A stretch of 64,000 bases of DNA from Leucobacter sp. OLIS6 (GTDB taxonomy: Bacteria; Actinomycetota; Actinomycetes; Actinomycetales; Microbacteriaceae): contig NZ_MRAV01000001.1 of the NCBI RefSeq assembly GCF_002752355.1, positions 62,001-126,000 on the forward strand. The letters run 5' to 3'. This document shows, piece after piece, positions 31,074 to 40,194 of this stretch. Positions within the stretch are counted from its first letter, which is position 1, and every line of letters starts with the position of its first letter. The notes beneath the pieces were generated by a model. That model ran no database searches, was not told the DNA's origin, and saw only the letters and a list, made by a program, of their open reading frames with translations. The translations under genes were made by a program, and so were the position numbers.

Positions 31074-31288
31074 TGCGGCTGCTTCCCAATCTGTGCGCTT
31101 CCGGTCAGGCATCCTTGCTCGGACCGGTTGCCGACAGCGTAATATATAACTCCCGCTGCCGGGGGAATCCGGCTCTGAGCGGCATGTTTTCCCCTCACAG
31201 GCGGCGTGTTCGACCGATTCGGCGGGGCGACCGCTGAACGCCGGTGGAGTCCGTTCGTTCAGCGCCGGTGCGCGACCACACTGGCCGC

Positions 31289-32284
31289 ATGACCGAACCA
31301 GATCGCCCCGGCTTCGCCGCTTCGAAGCTCTCGACCCGTCTCCCTCCCGGAGCTCGCCGCGCCTTCGGCGATCTGCTCCCGATCCTCGATCTTCCGGGAG
31401 CCCGGGATCTGCTGATCCAGGTCACCGGGAGAACCGGTCGTGCCTGGGTGGATCGTGCCGGAGCGTTGCAGGTCGTGCCCGGTTGGCGTGCGAGCCCGGA
31501 ACGGGTGCGACGGATCGCGGTGGATCTCGTGTCGGCCGGCAACCGTCAGCTCGACGAGCTGCATCCCTGCACCGATGTCGCGATCGGTGCGGGGATCCGG
31601 GTGCACGCCGTACTGCCTCCGATCTGCGTGGCCGGAGCTGCGGTCTCGATCCGCCTCCCCGCGGCGGTGCAGCCGCATCTGCGCGGGCTGATCGAGGCGG
31701 GTCTCTGCTCCGGCCGCATCGCCGACAAACTGATCGCGCTCGTACCGGAACGCCGCAACGTTCTGATCTCCGGGGGAACCGGCAGCGGGAAGACCACGCT
31801 GCTGGGAGCGCTGCTCGATGAGGCTCCGCCGGACGAGCGCGTGGTCACCATCGAGGATGTCGCCGAGCTGCGGCTCCGGCGGGAGAACTGGGTCGCCCTC
31901 GAAGCACGGACCCCGAATGCGGAGGGCTCCGGTGCGGTGTCGCTCGATCGGTTGCTGCGGGAATCATTGCGCATGCGGCCGGACCGGATCGCGCTGGGCG
32001 AGTGCCGAGGGTCCGAGGTGGCGACGCTGCTCGCCGCGCTCAACACCGGTCACGACGGAAGCGCCGGAACAGTGCACGCCAATCGGCTGGGGGATCTTCC
32101 GGCGCGGTTGGAGGCGTTGGGGGCCTTGGCCGGCCTGAACCCCGGTGCGCTCGGGCGTCAAGCGGTGGCGGCGTTCCACGCGTTCGTTCACCTCGAGCGC
32201 GGGCCCGATGGCCGTCAGCGCGTCGGCGCGATCGGGAGGCCGGTCCTGGCACGTGATCGACTCGAGATCGGGCCGCTCCGATGA
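31289..32284 (+). CDS. TadA/CpaF-type secretion ATPase
   Basis: A 331-residue hexameric ATPase of the type II/IV secretion family that would power assembly of a Tad-like pilus at the cytosolic face. The N-terminal domain (20-140) is shorter than in classical TadA. The P-loop ISGGTGSGKTT has K168; the Asp box is VVTIEDVAEL, the Walker B region RPDRIALGECRGSE and the His box GTVHANRLGDLPARLE. ATG 31289 is chosen because CACACT lies six bases upstream and the preceding residues look unlike the family. The next gene overlaps by four bases. In mycobacteria the equivalent is Rv3659c. Confidence 0.9.
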   Translation: MTEPDRPGFAASKLSTRLPPGARRAFGDLLPILDLPGARDLLIQVTGRTGRAWVDRAGALQVVPGWRASPERVRRIAVDLVSAGNRQLDELHPCTDVAIGAGIRVHAVLPPICVAGAAVSIRLPAAVQPHLRGLIEAGLCSGRIADKLIALVPERRNVLISGGTGSGKTTLLGALLDEAPPDERVVTIEDVAELRLRRENWVALEARTPNAEGSGAVSLDRLLRESLRMRPDRIALGECRGSEVATLLAALNTGHDGSAGTVHANRLGDLPARLEALGALAGLNPGALGRQAVAAFHAFVHLERGPDGRQRVGAIGRPVLARDRLEIGPLR

Positions 32285-33222
32285 GCCCGGACGGCGACCC
32301 TCCGGCGGAGGACCTCGTGACCTGGCCCGCCGGCGAGTTCGCGCTCCGGTGCGCGGTGCTCTTGCGCGGGGGCCTGTTGGCCGCTCGCGCGATCGAGGTG
32401 CTCGCCGACACGGACACCGGCGGGGTCGGGGCCGCCGCCGGTCGCATCTTCGACCGGATCGCTCTCGGGCGACGGCCGTCGGTGGCGATCGCGGCCGAGA
32501 ACGGTCCGGACTGGCGGTACCTGGCAGCGGCGTGGGAGGCTGCGGGACGCAGCGGGGCGCCGCTCTCCGACGCGCTGACCCGACTGGCCGAGGCGCTCGA
32601 CGGGTTGCGCCGGCTCGCGGATCGCCGAGGCGTGCTCCTCTCGGGTCCCCGCGCGACCGTCCGCCTGGTCGCGGTGCTTCCGATCCTCGCGCTGCTGCTC
32701 GGGATCATCCTGGGATTCGACCCGCTGCCGGTGCTGCTCGGTCCGTTCGGTGGCGCGTCCGCGGCAGCGGGGGCGGCGCTGCTCTGGGCCGGAGTCGTGT
32801 GGGCGAGAGCGCTGGCCGACCGGGAGCTCGGGGCGGAGCGGGTCGCGGGTCTCGAACTCGAACTGCTCCGCATCGCCGCGCACGGAGGAGTCGACCTGCG
32901 TGCGGGCGTTCGGCGAGCGGTCGACTGCGCCGACCTGCACGGAGTCGAGTGGGTGCGGTTCGACGATCTCCGCCGGGGCAGCAGGGTGCGCCGGGCCCTC
33001 GAATCGGCGTCGGAGACCGGGGTCGGATTCGGGGACGCGCTGCTCCGCTTCGCCGTCGAACGGCGGGAATCGGCGCACGCCGCTCTAGAACGCAGCGCGG
33101 AGCGGCTCGGCGTCCGGATCCTGGTCCCGCTCGCGGTCTGCGTGCTCCCGGCCTTCGTGCTGCTCGGCGTCGTGCCCGTGCTGATCGCCGTGCTCGGCGG
33201 AGTACTCGAGAGCGGCCGATGA
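32281..33222 (+). CDS. Type II secretion F-domain membrane protein (TadB/TadC-like)
   Basis: A 313-residue inner-membrane platform protein. Two copies of the T2SSF helical pattern can be seen: residues 15-110 (ALRCAVLLRGGLLAARAIEV) and 195-275 (LELLRIAAHGGVDLRAGVRRAVDC). Two hydrophobic helices lie between (about 125-165) and one or two at the end (285-308). Actinobacteria normally encode two separate proteins, TadB and TadC; here only one gene lies between the ATPase and the pilin, so it may stand for both. It overlaps the ATPase gene by ATGA. Confidence 0.82.
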   Translation: MSPDGDPPAEDLVTWPAGEFALRCAVLLRGGLLAARAIEVLADTDTGGVGAAAGRIFDRIALGRRPSVAIAAENGPDWRYLAAAWEAAGRSGAPLSDALTRLAEALDGLRRLADRRGVLLSGPRATVRLVAVLPILALLLGIILGFDPLPVLLGPFGGASAAAGAALLWAGVVWARALADRELGAERVAGLELELLRIAAHGGVDLRAGVRRAVDCADLHGVEWVRFDDLRRGSRVRRALESASETGVGFGDALLRFAVERRESAHAALERSAERLGVRILVPLAVCVLPAFVLLGVVPVLIAVLGGVLESGR

Positions 33223-33353
33223 GCTGCCGTCCTCCACAGCGGCCTTCGCAGCATCCGGCCTGTGCACAACCCGGGGAACGGCCGCCGCCGCGCCCAGACT
33301 CTATCCACTGCATCCCACTGAACCTCGAACCGTATCCACCAGAAGGAGCCCCT

Positions 33354-33728
33354 ATGCCGAACCGAACCGACACCGACCGAAGCGGATCCGAGATCAGGTC
33401 CCGCGCCGCTCACCCGGCGTCCGCCTCTTCCGGAGGCGCAGCGGACAAGAACGGTACGCGCCGCGTGCCGAGCTCTCGTTCCCCTCAATTGCGGCCCTCC
33501 GCCCGCTCGAACGCCTTCGACGAGCGTCGGCCGCGCACCGAGACCCGCGTCGCTCCGGAACGGAGAGGGCTTCGTCGTGACGAGCGCGGAGCGGTGACCG
33601 CCGAATACGCGGTCGTGATCCTGGCCGGGGTGGCCTTCGCCGGGCTGCTCATCGCGGTCATCCGATCGGAAGAGGTCCGTACGATGCTGGTCGACCTCGT
33701 GCAGCAGGCCCTGGGGTCCGCCGGATGA
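33354..33728 (+). CDS. DUF4244 pilin-like protein
   Basis: A 124-residue small pilin. The conserved part is residues 75-124: RRDERGAVTAEYAVVILAG is the class III (Flp-like) signal in which cleavage would follow the glycine, then a single hydrophobic helix. Residues 1-70 are Ser/Arg/Pro-rich and unusually long for this family, which is mostly 60-80 residues. AAGGAG seven bases before the ATG supports the longer form. It is most likely the major subunit of the appendage. The next gene overlaps by ATGA. Confidence 0.8.
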   Translation: MPNRTDTDRSGSEIRSRAAHPASASSGGAADKNGTRRVPSSRSPQLRPSARSNAFDERRPRTETRVAPERRGLRRDERGAVTAEYAVVILAGVAFAGLLIAVIRSEEVRTMLVDLVQQALGSAG

Positions 33729-34207
33729 AGACGGTCACCCAGGCCGGATCGCTTCGGCACGATGAGCGGGGCAGCGTCACCGCGGAGTTCGCGGTCGTGA
33801 TGCCGGCGATCCTCGCCGTGCTCGCACTGGTGCTCGGCGGCATCATGCTCGCCGGTCGGCGCATCGAACTCGTGTCCGCATCCGCCGAACTCGCGCGCCT
33901 CGAAGCCCGCGGCGACACCGTGCTCGCTTCCGAACGCGAGCGGCGATTGCCCCGGGGCACGAGCGTCTCGAGGGAACGCGCCGGGCAACTGCTCTGCGTG
34001 CACCTGCGCGCCGCTCCGGGCCGCGGCATCCTCTCGGTCCTCGGGATCTCCGCGCGAGCGTGCGCGGCGGCGCACGCTTCGGGCCCGGGGCACGGAGCGG
34101 CTTCGGTCGACGAACCGGGCTTCTCCTCCACGGCGCGTTCGGGCCCGATCGCGCGCCCGGCGCTAGCCGCACGATCGGGTCCGCCCCGCGGCGGGCGTCG
34201 GCAATGA
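33725..34207 (+). CDS. TadE-like minor pilin
   Basis: A 160-residue protein. Residues 12-45 (DERGSVTAEFAVVMPAILAVLALVLGG split over the E-V-P motif) are the TadE hydrophobic N-terminus with the conserved glutamate, after a short basic leader. The region to about residue 105 includes two cysteines and an Arg-rich stretch; residues 115-160 are Gly/Ala/Pro-rich and poorly ordered. It overlaps both neighbours by four bases (ATGA), so the whole Tad locus is one translation-coupled operon. Confidence 0.8.
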   Translation: MKTVTQAGSLRHDERGSVTAEFAVVMPAILAVLALVLGGIMLAGRRIELVSASAELARLEARGDTVLASERERRLPRGTSVSRERAGQLLCVHLRAAPGRGILSVLGISARACAAAHASGPGHGAASVDEPGFSSTARSGPIARPALAARSGPPRGGRRQ

Positions 34208-35001
34208 GCGTTCCCGTTTCCGTGGGAGTGATCGCTGCGGCGCTCGCTCTCGGGGTGCCCGTGATCACCGCGGCAGTCCGTGCCGAAGCCGGCCATCGTG
34301 CGCTCGGCACGGCGGACGCGGCCGCGCTCGCAGCAGCGGACGCGAGCATCGGTTTCCTCGACGGCGAGCCTTGCGCGGCCGCAGAGCAGGTGGCGAGAGC
34401 CGCAGGCGCCCGGCTCTCGGAATGCGAGGCCGACCGGGACCGGTTCGAGGTCCGGGTCGTCATCGAGACCTCCGCACCGTTCGGAGCCGTCGTGGGCCGG
34501 GCTCGGGCCGGCGCGCAGCCGAACGCCGAGGCCCCGGTCGGCAGCGCGTCCATCGGGGCGAATGGGTGGGCATGGCCCTCGGCAGTCCGGGCGGTCACCC
34601 AGGGGCCGCACGACGGGTATGCGATCGATCTCGCCGTCGACACGTCCGGGGTGCTGTACGCGCCCTATCGAGGCATCGTGGTGCGTGTCGGCGACGATGG
34701 GAACGGGATTCCGACGGAATGCCGAGCGCGTCCGGACTGGTGGCACGGTCCGAACCAGACCGTCCTCATCCGGCACGAATACCTCGGGCGCACCCTGTAC
34801 AGCTCCCACAACCACCTCGTGGCGGGATCATCCGCGCGAGCGGGCATCGGGGTCGGCACCGTGGTTTCGGCGGGCCAGCCGGTCGGGGCCGCCGGGCGCA
34901 GCGGGTGCACCTCCGGACCGCACTCGCACTTCACCCTGGCGAGCACCCCGCGCAACACGAATCCCGACCTCGATCCCTACCGCTACATCGGCTCACCGTG
35001 A
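34204..35001 (+). CDS. Rv3654c/TadE-like protein fused to an M23 (LytM) peptidase domain
   Basis: A 265-residue two-part protein. Residues 1-105 match the Rv3654c family: a hydrophobic N-terminal helix, the GTADAAALAAAD helix and a short extracytoplasmic beta part with two cysteines. Residues 115-265 form an M23 LytM-type metallopeptidase: HDGYAIDLAV with the first His/Asp metal ligands, APYRGIVVRVGDDGNG, and the last motif SGPHSHFTL with the HxH pair. M23 enzymes cut peptide cross-bridges in peptidoglycan. Mycobacterial Rv3654c has only the first part. Fusing a wall-cutting enzyme to a minor pilin suggests it opens the wall where the pilus emerges. The reading frame is continuous, with no sign of an assembly fault. 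Confidence 0.82.
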   Translation: MSVPVSVGVIAAALALGVPVITAAVRAEAGHRALGTADAAALAAADASIGFLDGEPCAAAEQVARAAGARLSECEADRDRFEVRVVIETSAPFGAVVGRARAGAQPNAEAPVGSASIGANGWAWPSAVRAVTQGPHDGYAIDLAVDTSGVLYAPYRGIVVRVGDDGNGIPTECRARPDWWHGPNQTVLIRHEYLGRTLYSSHNHLVAGSSARAGIGVGTVVSAGQPVGAAGRSGCTSGPHSHFTLASTPRNTNPDLDPYRYIGSP

Positions 35002-35224
35002 ACTGCCCAGCGGACCTCCGGTACCATGACGCGAAGCAACCCGGAATGCTGGGCTGTGTATCGTTGCGAAGCAGGAACCTCTCGACGGTGGAACTCCGAA
35101 GAGGGGTGCGCACGATACGCAGCGCACCTTCGGGCGCTGGACCAGAACCGCGCGAAGCGCGGATCACCCGGCGGACCGGCACCGCGAGAAGGTGCGAACG
35201 AACGCCACAGAAGAAGGAGTGCCC

Positions 35225-38053
35225 GTGGGGGCCGCGAAGAAACTCGTGATCGTCGAGTCGCCGACCAAGGCGAAGACCATCGGCGGATATCTCGGCGATG
35301 ACTACGAAGTGATCGCCTCGGTCGGGCACGTGCGCGACCTGGCGGAGCCGTCGGAGCTGCCCAGCGAGCTGAAGAAGGGCCCCTTCGGCAAGTTCGCCGT
35401 CGACGTTGATAACGGGTTCGCCCCGTACTACGTTGTCGCCGACAATAAGAAGAAGACGGTCAGCGAGCTCAAGCGCGCGCTCAAGGGAGCGGACGAGCTG
35501 TGGCTCGCCACCGATGAGGACCGCGAAGGAGAGGCGATCGCCTGGCACCTGCTCGAGGTGCTCAAACCCAAGGTGCCCGTGCGCCGCATGGTGTTCCACG
35601 AGATCACCAAGGAAGCCATCGAGCAGGCCAAGGCGAACACGCGCGACCTCGACATCGCACTCGTCGACGCTCAGGAGACCCGCCGCATCCTCGACCGGTT
35701 GTACGGCTACGACATCTCGCCCGTGCTCTGGCGCAAGGTCGCCCCCAAGCTCTCCGCAGGGCGCGTGCAGTCCGCCGCGACCCGACTCGTCGTCGACCGC
35801 GAACGCGAGCGCCTCGCGTTCGTCTCAGCCGAGTACTGGGACATCACCGCGACCTTCACCCCCGAGGCCGGCTCCGCCGACACCACGCCGTTCGCTGCAC
35901 GGCTCGTGCGCGTCGACGGCAAACGCCTCGCCACGGGCGGCGACTTCGCCGACGACGGCACCCTGACCTCGCGCGCGGCGAAGGCCGGAGTCGTCGGCCT
36001 CGAGCGGACGCGTGCCGAACGACTCGCGTCCGCGCTCGCCGCCGGAGCACCGGCACGGGTCCGCTCGGTCGAGACCAAGCCGCACACCCGTCGTCCGGCC
36101 GCACCGTTCACCACCTCGACCCTGCAGCAGGAAGCCTCCCGCAAGCTCCGCTACAGCTCGCGCCAGACCATGTCGTTCGCCCAGTCGCTCTACGAGAACG
36201 GCTACATCACCTATATGCGAACCGATTCGCCGTCCCTCTCGGGGCAGGCGATCCGCGCTGCACGCACTCAGGCCGCAGAGCTCTACGGCGCGCAGACGGT
36301 CCCCGAGAAGCCGCGCGTCTACACGGGCAAGGCCAAGGGCGCCCAGGAGGCGCACGAGGCCATTCGTCCCGCGGGTGACGCCTTCCAGCGTCCCAGCGCT
36401 CTGAAGGGCAAGCTCACCCAGGGGGAGTACGCCCTCTACGAACTCATCTGGAAGCGCACCGTCGCCAGCCAGATGGCCGACGCCAAGGGATCGACCGACA
36501 CCGTGACCGTCGGCGTCGAGGTCTCGGAGCCGGGCGAGACGCGAGCGACCGACACCGAGTTCACGGCGAGCGGCACCGTCATCACCTTCCCCGGCTTCCT
36601 GCTGGCATACGAGGAAGGCCGCGACGAGAAGCGCGGCGATAACGAGCAGAACGTTGCGCTCCCGCAGCTCGCCGAATCGCAGGCGCTCGGCGTGACCGAG
36701 CCCGAGGCCAAGGGGCACGAGACCAGTCCGCCGCCGCGCTACACCGAGGCCAGCCTCACCAAGCGGCTCGAAGAACTCGGCATCGGCCGACCCTCGACCT
36801 ACGCGGCGATCATCAGCACGATCATGGATCGCGGCTACGTCGCCAAGAAGGGCCAGGCGCTCGTCCCGAGCTGGATCGCCTTCTCGGTGGTCCGCCTGCT
36901 CGAGGAGCACTTCGCGGCGCTCGTGGACTACGACTTCACCGCCGAGATGGAGAACGACCTCGACCGGATCGCCTCCGGCGACGCCGATCGCAGCAGCTGG
37001 CTCACCGAGTTCTACTTCGGCAGCGATGCGCACCCCGGCCTGCGCGGCGTCGTCGACAACCTCGGCGAGATCGACGCACGAGCCATCAACACCATCAAGA
37101 TCGACGATTCGATCTCGCTGCGCAACGGCAAGTACGGCCCCTACCTTGAAGTCTTCGACGACAAGAGCGAAGTCGGCGAGGACGGGACGCTGAAGCCGCG
37201 CAGCGTCAACATCCCCGATGGCATGGCTCCCGACGAGCTCACGCCCGCGAAGGCGCACGAGCTGGCCGACGCCGAACCCGCCGAGGACCGCGTGGTCGGC
37301 CAGCACCCGAAGACGGGCAAGCGCATCGTGGCGAAGAACGGCCGCTTCGGCCCCTACGTCACCGAACTGCTCGACGACGGCGAAGAGCTGCCCAAGGGGC
37401 AGAAGCCGCGCACCGCTTCGCTCTTCAAGAGCATGGACCCCGCCACCATCGATCTCGACGCGGCGGTCGCCCTGCTCGATCTGCCGCGAGTCGTCGGTGT
37501 CGATCCCGAATCGAATGCCGAGATCACCGCGCAGAACGGGCGCTACGGTCCCTACCTCAAGAAGGGAACCGACACCCGGACGCTCCCGAGCGAGGACGCG
37601 ATCTTCTCCATCGACCTCGCCGGAGCCCAGGAGCTGTTCGCACAGCCCAAGTACGGTGCGCGTCGCGCCTCCAGCTCGCTGAAGGAGTTCGACGCGGACC
37701 CGGTCAGCGGCAAACCGATCAAGGTCCGCGACGGTCGCTTCGGTCCCTACGTCACCGACGGTGAGACCAACGCGACGATCCCGCGCGGCGACAGCGTCGA
37801 AGACATCACCTTCGAGCGCGCCGTCGAGCTCCTCGCGATCAAGCGGGCCAAGGGCCCCGCCAAGCGCAAGGCCCCCGCCAAGAAGGCGCCCGCGAAGAAG
37901 GCCCCGGCCAAGAAGGCCGCCACCGCGAAGAAGACCACGGCCGCCTCCGGCGCGAAGAAGGCCGTCGATCCCGCCCGATCCGCAGCAGCGAAGAAGGCCG
38001 CGGCCACCCGAGCCGCGAAGAAGGCCGCCGAGCAGGCCGCCGCCGGAGCGTGA
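35225..38053 (+). CDS. topA: DNA topoisomerase I
   Basis: A 942-residue type IA topoisomerase that relaxes negative supercoils. The Toprim domain starts LVIVESPTKAKTI and has ATDEDREGEA; the catalytic tyrosine is Y330 in TYMRTDS. Several C-terminal repeats each contain a GRFGPYV or GRYGPYL motif, which are the actinobacterial C-terminal domains that replace zinc fingers. Residues 885-942 are a lysine/alanine/proline tail (KKAPAKKA repeats) that gives processive DNA binding. GTG 35225 is chosen because GAAGGAG precedes it. tmk overlaps its stop codon. Confidence 0.96.
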   Translation: MGAAKKLVIVESPTKAKTIGGYLGDDYEVIASVGHVRDLAEPSELPSELKKGPFGKFAVDVDNGFAPYYVVADNKKKTVSELKRALKGADELWLATDEDREGEAIAWHLLEVLKPKVPVRRMVFHEITKEAIEQAKANTRDLDIALVDAQETRRILDRLYGYDISPVLWRKVAPKLSAGRVQSAATRLVVDRERERLAFVSAEYWDITATFTPEAGSADTTPFAARLVRVDGKRLATGGDFADDGTLTSRAAKAGVVGLERTRAERLASALAAGAPARVRSVETKPHTRRPAAPFTTSTLQQEASRKLRYSSRQTMSFAQSLYENGYITYMRTDSPSLSGQAIRAARTQAAELYGAQTVPEKPRVYTGKAKGAQEAHEAIRPAGDAFQRPSALKGKLTQGEYALYELIWKRTVASQMADAKGSTDTVTVGVEVSEPGETRATDTEFTASGTVITFPGFLLAYEEGRDEKRGDNEQNVALPQLAESQALGVTEPEAKGHETSPPPRYTEASLTKRLEELGIGRPSTYAAIISTIMDRGYVAKKGQALVPSWIAFSVVRLLEEHFAALVDYDFTAEMENDLDRIASGDADRSSWLTEFYFGSDAHPGLRGVVDNLGEIDARAINTIKIDDSISLRNGKYGPYLEVFDDKSEVGEDGTLKPRSVNIPDGMAPDELTPAKAHELADAEPAEDRVVGQHPKTGKRIVAKNGRFGPYVTELLDDGEELPKGQKPRTASLFKSMDPATIDLDAAVALLDLPRVVGVDPESNAEITAQNGRYGPYLKKGTDTRTLPSEDAIFSIDLAGAQELFAQPKYGARRASSSLKEFDADPVSGKPIKVRDGRFGPYVTDGETNATIPRGDSVEDITFERAVELLAIKRAKGPAKRKAPAKKAPAKKAPAKKAATAKKTTAASGAKKAVDPARSAAAKKAAATRAAKKAAEQAAAGA

Positions 38054-38685
38054 TGAACGGACTGTTCATCACGCTCGAGGGCGGAGACGGCGCGGGGAAG
38101 ACCACTCAGGCCGAGATGCTCGCGAGCTGGCTCGAAGCGCGCGGGCTCGAGACACTGCGCACCCGCGAGCCGGGCGGAACACCGCTCGGCTCCGCGGTGC
38201 GGGACATCCTGCTGCACGGCGGCGACGAACTGGGCGCCGTCGACCCCCGCGCGGAAGCGCTGCTCTACGCCGCGGACCGGGCACAGCACATCGCCGAACT
38301 CGTCCGCCCCGCGCTCGACCGCGGAGTCGTCGTCGTGCAGGACCGCTACATCGACTCCTCCCTCGCCTACCAAGGCGCCGGACGCGTGCTCGACAACTCG
38401 GACGTGCGCCGCATCAGCGAGTGGGCGAGCGGCGGCCTGTGGCCGGCGCTCACCATCCTGCTCGACGCGAGCCCCGAACTCGCCGCCGAACGCCGCTCCG
38501 CGCGAGGAGGAACCGCGGACCGGCTCGAAGCCGAAGCCGCCGCATTCCACGCCGCAGTCCGCAACGGGTTCCTCGACCTCGCCGCCGCCGAACCGGAACG
38601 CTTCCTCGTGCTCGACGCCTCCCGCCCCGTCGCCGAACTGCACCGCGAGATCACCGCCCGAGTCGAAGAACTGCTCGCGCGATAG
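38053..38685 (+). CDS. tmk: Thymidylate kinase
   Basis: A 210-residue enzyme making dTDP from dTMP. The P-loop EGGDGAGKTT has K16; the DRY-type motif is DRYIDSSLAYQGAGR; the lid region RRSARGGTADRLE is Arg-containing as in Gram-positive enzymes. ATG 38053 shares a base with the topA stop codon (TGATG), so translation is coupled. In most actinobacteria holB (DNA polymerase III delta prime) follows directly; here a small membrane protein gene comes next. Confidence 0.95.
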   Translation: MNGLFITLEGGDGAGKTTQAEMLASWLEARGLETLRTREPGGTPLGSAVRDILLHGGDELGAVDPRAEALLYAADRAQHIAELVRPALDRGVVVVQDRYIDSSLAYQGAGRVLDNSDVRRISEWASGGLWPALTILLDASPELAAERRSARGGTADRLEAEAAAFHAAVRNGFLDLAAAEPERFLVLDASRPVAELHREITARVEELLAR

Positions 38686-38762
38686 CAGCAGCGCGGTAGC
38701 AGCAAGCGCAGCGGCGAAACTCGGCACAGCAGAAGCACCAGCTCGGCAGAAGGAGGGCGGGA

Positions 38763-39128
38763 ATGGTCGTCCCCTACCCCCGCATGCCGAAGAATCCCAT
38801 CGGGCGCTGGCTCTGGATCGGGCTGAGCTGTGTACTCATCCTCGCCTTCCTCGCGCTCTCCGGAGCGCTGATCATGCTCGCACTCTCCACGAGCGGCTCG
38901 AGCGGCCCGAGCACCCCGAGCGGCTCCGCCGATCGGCCGGTCGGTGCGGACCTGATCCCTCTGGTCGCCATGCTCCTCGCCTGCCTGCTCGGCACGACCC
39001 TCTTCGCCTGGATCCTCTTCGACGGACTCCGGACGATCGCGCGCGAACGCGCGGAACAGCGACGCCTCGAAACCAGTATCCGAGAGACCCGGGCCCGCAT
39101 CGAAAAGCTGCGAAACCGCCGGCACTGA
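38763..39128 (+). CDS. Small membrane protein with two helices (121 aa)
   Basis: A 121-residue hypothetical membrane protein. Two hydrophobic helices (about 15-43 and 64-89) are separated by a Ser/Gly/Pro-rich loop of 20 residues; the C-terminal 30 residues (ARERAEQRRLETSIRETRARIEKLRNR) form a charged helix, likely a coiled coil on the cytosolic side. AGAAGGAGG precedes the ATG. I do not recognise a family. It is the last gene of the topA-tmk run and ends at a terminator. Confidence 0.72.
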   Translation: MVVPYPRMPKNPIGRWLWIGLSCVLILAFLALSGALIMLALSTSGSSGPSTPSGSADRPVGADLIPLVAMLLACLLGTTLFAWILFDGLRTIARERAEQRRLETSIRETRARIEKLRNRRH

Positions 39129-39192
39129 GCACTGAGCGCATTACCGCCGACGCGAATCGCTGACCGCGTCACCGCCGGCGGGGGATGCGCGC

Positions 39193-39227
39193 CTGAGGCC
39201 CGGATCGACGAGCGATCCGGGCCTCAG
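39193..39227. terminator. Bidirectional terminator
   Basis: Perfect 15-bp stem (39193-39207 with 39213-39227) and an ACGAG loop between the convergent membrane-protein gene and the stress-protein gene. Confidence 0.82.
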
Positions 39228-39273
39228 TTGCGTTGCGGTGCGGGCGGAGTTCCGCTGTCGGAACTTCCCGCCC

Positions 39274-40194
39274 TCAGAACTCCCCGCCGGCGGCGTACTC
39301 CTCGGCGGCGCGACGCGGCACCACGATCACGGGGACGACCGCGTGGTGCACGATCTTGCGGGCGTGCGAGCCGAGCGTGACCCGCGCGAACGGTCCGCTG
39401 CTGCTCGACCCGATGACGAGCACGTCGCCCTGATTCCAGTCGACTGCACCCATCGCCTCGTCCCAGTCGTCGCCGATGCCGAGCACCACTTCGGCCGCCT
39501 TCGGCAGCTCGGTGCGCGTCGCAGCCGACTCGAGCGCGGCGTTCGCGTCGGACAGCAGCGTCTGCCGCCACTCCTCGAACACCTCGTTCTCGTAGTCCTG
39601 GCCCACTCCGGACGTGGCCATACGGCGCGGGCGCACGGCGAACGACGCGATCCGGAACCGCAGATCGCTCTCGGCCGCGATCGTCGCCGCGCCGAGGATC
39701 AGGTCGCTGTCGGCCTCGGTGCCGCGGTACGCCGCGGTGATCTGCTCGATGTCCTGCCCGTCGCGCAGACGGAACCCGCGCGGGGCGATCGCGACGGGCA
39801 CGGGCGACGTCTGCATGAGGCCGGAATCGACCGAGCCGAGCGAGATGCGGCCGATGGGCGACGACTTCGCCGCGCCCACCACGAGCCGTTGCCCGCCGAC
39901 CGCCTCGACCACGTCGATGAGTCCCTGCCGCACCGACGACGGATCCTGATGCACCAGGGTACGCGCGGTCACGTCGGCCGGCACGAGCGCCAGCGCCTCG
40001 GCCAGGGTCGCTTCGGCCTGCGCGACCACGCGATCCTGGTAGTCCTGGTCGCCGCGGCTGAACGCCAGCGGCCAGCCGGTCGCGGTGACCGCCGCGATGA
40101 CGAGCTCGAGCTTCATGCTGCGCGCGAGAAGCGCGCCGAGGTGCACGGCCGAGCTGGAGCTGTGCCCCGGGGCGATGCCGACGACGATGGTCAC
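39274..40194 (-). CDS. Tandem universal stress protein
   Basis: A 306-residue cytosolic protein with two Usp domains. Domain one (1-140) ends LVVGAAKSSPIGRISLGSVDSGLM and domain two (170-306) ends VLVIGSSSSGPFARVTLGSHARKIV; both show a glycine/serine loop near the ATP-binding G-2x-G-9x-G pattern, with some glycines replaced by serine. The GTG start overlaps the stop codon of the amino-acid permease (GTGA), so it is the second gene of that operon. Usp proteins often bind APC-type permeases or modulate them; that link here is an inference from the overlap. Confidence 0.85.
   Translation of the reverse strand: MTIVVGIAPGHSSSSAVHLGALLARSMKLELVIAAVTATGWPLAFSRGDQDYQDRVVAQAEATLAEALALVPADVTARTLVHQDPSSVRQGLIDVVEAVGGQRLVVGAAKSSPIGRISLGSVDSGLMQTSPVPVAIAPRGFRLRDGQDIEQITAAYRGTEADSDLILGAATIAAESDLRFRIASFAVRPRRMATSGVGQDYENEVFEEWRQTLLSDANAALESAATRTELPKAAEVVLGIGDDWDEAMGAVDWNQGDVLVIGSSSSGPFARVTLGSHARKIVHHAVVPVIVVPRRAAEEYAAGGEF

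Noticed and set aside
37840..38052. DNA repeat at the topA end
   Set aside because: The repeated AAGAAGGC words encode the normal Lys/Ala/Pro tail of actinobacterial topoisomerase I, so this is protein low complexity.
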